DNA from: Actinomycetes bacterium
GTDB taxonomy: Bacteria; Actinomycetota; Aquicultoria; CAJVYJ01; JAUVQD01
Assembly (NCBI GenBank): GCA_030598355.1
Contig: JAUVQD010000048.1
Coordinates: forward strand, 1 to 8,225
Direction of reading: 5' to 3'
DNA: 8,225 bases
Each line of letters begins with the position of its first letter. Within the stretch, counting starts at the first letter, position 1. The translations under genes and the position numbers were made by a program. This document shows positions 6,041 through 8,225 of the stretch, piece after piece. The notes below the pieces were generated by a model. That model was given only the letters and a program-made list of their open reading frames with translations. It searched no databases and was not told the DNA's origin.

Positions 6041-7372
6041 ATGACGGTTAAGAAAGATCAAGAATATGTTTTAAAAGCAGTTAGAGATCAGGACATAAAG
6101 TTTATCAGGTTCTGGTTTACAGATGTACTTGGTGTTATGAAGAGCTTTGCCATAACGCCGGCAGAGTTGGAGACAGCTTTTTCCGAGGGCATGGGTTTTG
6201 ACGGTTCGTCTATCGAGGGTTTCTGTAGAATAGAAGAGTCAGATATGATTGCCATCCCCGATCCGAATACATTCGCGGTCTTGCCTTGGCGTCCCTCTGA
6301 GCAGGGTGTAGCCCGTATGTTTTGCGATATTCAAACTCCTGACGGAAAACCTTTCGCGGGCGATCCGCGATATGTCTTAAAACGTAATCTCAAAGTAGCT
6401 GCTGATATGGGTCTGACCATGTATGTTGGCCCTGAGCTCGAGTTTTTCTACTTTGAAGACAGCGCTACTACTAAAACCTTAGACAAAGGCGGTTATTTCG
6501 ATCTGACGCCGCTGGATCTGGCGACGGATTACCGCCGGGAGACAGTTTTTGCTTTAGAGGAAATGGGTGTATCCGTTGAGTACAGCCACCACGAAGTAGC
6601 ACCTAGCCAACATGAAATCGACTTGCGTTATGATGACGCCCTGTCGATGGCCGATAATGTCATGACCTATCGCTTGACGGTCAAAGAGGTTGCGCAAGAG
6701 GCGGGCATTTACGCCACGTTTATGCCGAAGCCGATATTTGGTGAAAACGGCAGCGGGATGCATACCCATCAATCCTTATTTAAGGGTGACGTCAACGCTT
6801 TTTTTGACGCTAACGATGAGTACCATCTCTCTAAAGCCGGCAAGGCGTATGTGGCCGGCATCTTGAAGCACGCCAAAGAGATAACTGCGGTCTGCAACCA
6901 GTGGGTTAATTCCTATAAGCGGTTGGTTCCAGGCTATGAGGCCCCGGTCTATATGTGTTGGTCGCGGCGTAACCGGTCAGCTCTAGTTAGAATACCTCAG
7001 TACAAACCGGGCAAAGAGCATGCGACCAGGGTAGAGTTGAGAAGCCCGGATCCAGCGTGCAACCCATATCTTGCTTTTGCGGTTATGCTAGCCGCCGGTC
7101 TTAAGGGAATGAAGGAAAACTATGAGCTCGCGCCTGAAGCGACAGATAATATATATGATATGACCGAGGCCGAACGGAAAGCCGCTAATATCGATTCTCT
7201 GCCGCAAGATCTTCATGAGGCAATTGAAATTGCTGAAGGTAGTGAGCTCCTAAAAGAAGCTCTGGGCGAGCACGTTTATGAGTACTTCATCCGGAATAAA
7301 AAAGCTGAATGGGACGCATATAAGGCTCAGGTCAGTCAATACGAAATCGATCGATACTTATCGATACTGTAG
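6041..7372 (+). CDS. glnA: Glutamine synthetase, type I-alpha
   Basis: Cytoplasmic enzyme joining ammonia to glutamate with ATP to make glutamine, the main entry of nitrogen into metabolism; GSI forms dodecamers. From ATG 6041 the protein has 443 residues, the length of the I-alpha form. Active-site signatures are GFDGSSIEGF (52-61, catalytic Asp54), metal ligands in GPELEFF (Glu132, Glu134), HHEVAPSQHE (183-192), NGSGMHTH (236-243), NSYKRLVPGYEAP, NRS (311-313) and RVELR (330-334). The adenylylation segment NLYDLP of I-beta enzymes is replaced by NIYDMTEAER, and the I-beta insertion is absent, so control by adenylylation is unlikely. Arg63 in SSIEGFCRIEESD corresponds to the arginine linked to glutamine feedback inhibition in Bacillus subtilis GlnA, so direct feedback control is plausible. 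High-GC Actinobacteria mostly use I-beta for their main GlnA, so this form is notable. A possible nitrogen-regulator site precedes it and a GlnR-like gene follows 55 bases later with no terminator between. Confidence 0.97.
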   Translation: MTVKKDQEYVLKAVRDQDIKFIRFWFTDVLGVMKSFAITPAELETAFSEGMGFDGSSIEGFCRIEESDMIAIPDPNTFAVLPWRPSEQGVARMFCDIQTPDGKPFAGDPRYVLKRNLKVAADMGLTMYVGPELEFFYFEDSATTKTLDKGGYFDLTPLDLATDYRRETVFALEEMGVSVEYSHHEVAPSQHEIDLRYDDALSMADNVMTYRLTVKEVAQEAGIYATFMPKPIFGENGSGMHTHQSLFKGDVNAFFDANDEYHLSKAGKAYVAGILKHAKEITAVCNQWVNSYKRLVPGYEAPVYMCWSRRNRSALVRIPQYKPGKEHATRVELRSPDPACNPYLAFAVMLAAGLKGMKENYELAPEATDNIYDMTEAERKAANIDSLPQDLHEAIEIAEGSELLKEALGEHVYEYFIRNKKAEWDAYKAQVSQYEIDRYLSIL

Positions 7373-7427
7373 CGGGTAAGGATTAACGAGTAAAAACTGA
7401 CCTGATCTATGATAGATTGTTGGGTCT

Positions 7428-8075
7428 ATGGTAAAAGTAGCAGTCGTATCGAGTGAGGCTAAAGCAAAAGAGCTGACACGGAAATTGGAGAGTGGCGGGT
7501 TTCTGGCGACCGCTCTTGACCATACTGGAATAGATGATTCAAATATTCTGGACTACGACGTATTGCTGATTGATCTCACGTCCGGACAAAAACATTTTGA
7601 TCAAATCGGGGAAGCGGCTGTTTCTGAGGGGTCGATGCCCGTCGTTGCGCTATTGGATCAGCGGTCGATGCCCGGCTCGGCGTGGTTGCGCGAGGCCGAC
7701 GATTTTTTAGTTGAGCCATTTAGCGAGGAAGAGCTTCGCCTTCGAATAGAACGTCTTGTCGCTGCTCCGACTGAGACCGGACGCATAGAAGTTGGCGGCT
7801 TAGTTGTCGATCTTGACACATATGAGGTGCGGGTTGACGGTCGGTTGCTAGCGCTGACCTTTAAAGAATATGAGCTTTTGAAGTTTCTGATAGTGCACCC
7901 CAACAGGGTTTGGACCCGCCAGGCCCTACTTAATCAAGTATGGGAATATGATTATTATGGAGGGGCTCGCACGGTTGATGTGCACATACGTCGCCTTCGC
8001 TCTAAACTTGGCAGTCGCCGGGCCGGCCTTATCAAAACTATCCGCCAAGTTGGCTACCGATTCGATAAGGTTTAG
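7428..8075 (+). CDS. glnR: GlnR-like OmpR-family transcriptional regulator with degenerate receiver domain
   Basis: DNA-binding regulator of 215 residues. Residues 1-112 form a receiver-like domain, and residues about 118-213 an OmpR/PhoB winged helix: LTFKEYELLKFLIVHP, then WEYDYYGGARTVDVHIRRLR containing the recognition helix, and the wing IKTIRQVGYRF. The YDYYGG-RTVDVH-RRLR-KLG run closely matches what I recall of actinobacterial GlnR ([22 protein letters not shown]). In the receiver Asp49, the usual phosphorylation site, is kept (LLIDL), but the acidic pair is Ser8-Ser9, the switch Thr/Ser is Leu76 and the conserved Lys is Glu96 (LVEPF). This loss is typical of GlnR, an atypical regulator acting without classical phosphorylation. 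No histidine kinase gene is adjacent. It follows glnA by 55 bases and may be co-transcribed with it; a TATGAT at 7408-7413 could give a nearly leaderless transcript. The ribosome binding site is weak. The glnR name is an inference; another orphan OmpR regulator is possible. Confidence 0.85.
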   Translation: MVKVAVVSSEAKAKELTRKLESGGFLATALDHTGIDDSNILDYDVLLIDLTSGQKHFDQIGEAAVSEGSMPVVALLDQRSMPGSAWLREADDFLVEPFSEEELRLRIERLVAAPTETGRIEVGGLVVDLDTYEVRVDGRLLALTFKEYELLKFLIVHPNRVWTRQALLNQVWEYDYYGGARTVDVHIRRLRSKLGSRRAGLIKTIRQVGYRFDKV

Positions 8076-8081
8076 AAGCCA

Positions 8082-8131
8082 AAAAAGACTCGCAAAATAA
8101 TCTATTTCTGCAGGTAAATTATTGTCTTTTT
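8082..8131. terminator. Possible AT-rich composite terminator after the GlnR-like gene
   Basis: AAAAAGAC (8082-8089) pairs with GTCTTTTT (8124-8131), and AATAAT (8096-8101) pairs with ATTATT (8118-8123), giving a two-part stem with a 6-base bulge and a 16-base loop, ending in a T run. The stem is GC-poor, so it would be weak; it begins 6 bases after the stop codon. Confidence 0.35.
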
Positions 8132-8134
8132 GTA

Positions 8135-8163
8135 TTGAACTGTGCTTTAAAGGTGATTAAATT
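8135..8163 (+). promoter_or_regulatory. Possible promoter for a gene starting at the window's right edge
   Basis: TTGAAC (8135-8140) and TAAATT (8158-8163) are separated by exactly 17 bases; each matches four of six consensus positions. It lies about 43 bases before the candidate start at 8206. Confidence 0.35.
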
Positions 8164-8205
8164 ACTTTATATCGGAATACAAATAGTAAAGGATTTTATT
8201 GGAGT

Positions 8206-8225
8206 ATGAAGAGATGTGTTATCAA
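8206..8225 (+). CDS. Possible start of a further gene, truncated by the window end
   Basis: Two start codons in different frames compete. ATG 8206 gives MKRCVI, with AAAGGA at 8188-8193 twelve bases before it. ATG 8214 gives MCYQ, with GGAG at 8201-8204 nine bases before it, a better spacing. Too few codons are visible to identify a product or choose the frame, and this may not be a gene. Confidence 0.25.

Overview
This window is a chromosomal housekeeping segment of a bacterium. The order rpsA, coaE, uvrB is a neighbourhood I know from Actinomycetota (in Mycobacterium tuberculosis these genes lie close together). The last full gene encodes an OmpR-type regulator whose DNA-binding half closely resembles actinobacterial GlnR. 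Base composition looks moderate by eye, not high-GC, so my best inference is a deep-branching, moderate-GC actinobacterial lineage. No mobile element, CRISPR array, tRNA or rRNA is visible.

Layout. Bases 1-1310 (+) hold the C-terminal half of a TrkH-type potassium channel subunit, overlapping by ATGA a small secreted, membrane-anchored OB-fold-like protein. Bases 1306-1463 form a short convergent intergenic region with two related copies of an imperfect inverted repeat; the second copy is a good bidirectional terminator. Bases 1497-3110 (-) hold a four-domain ribosomal protein S1 with a long, partly Lys/Ala-rich tail. Bases 3111-3357 are a divergent promoter region. Bases 3358-5977 (+) hold coaE (TTG start) and uvrB, overlapping by 14 bases. 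Bases 5978-6040 hold a palindromic, GlnR-box-like site and a strong ribosome binding site. Bases 6041-7372 (+) hold a type I-alpha glutamine synthetase. Bases 7428-8075 (+) hold the GlnR-like regulator with a degenerate receiver domain. Bases 8076-8225 hold a possible weak terminator, a possible promoter and perhaps the first codons of another gene.

How the genes fit together. The first pair concerns potassium uptake and an envelope protein of unknown role. The middle genes serve translation (S1), coenzyme A synthesis (CoaE) and nucleotide excision repair (UvrB). The right-hand pair is the most interesting part. A glutamine synthetase is followed 55 bases later by an atypical response regulator resembling the global nitrogen regulator GlnR, and a sequence fitting one GlnR half-site pair lies just upstream of glnA. 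Together they suggest a compact, possibly self-contained nitrogen control unit. The regulatory link is an inference from sequence resemblance. I see no clearly undescribed system here.
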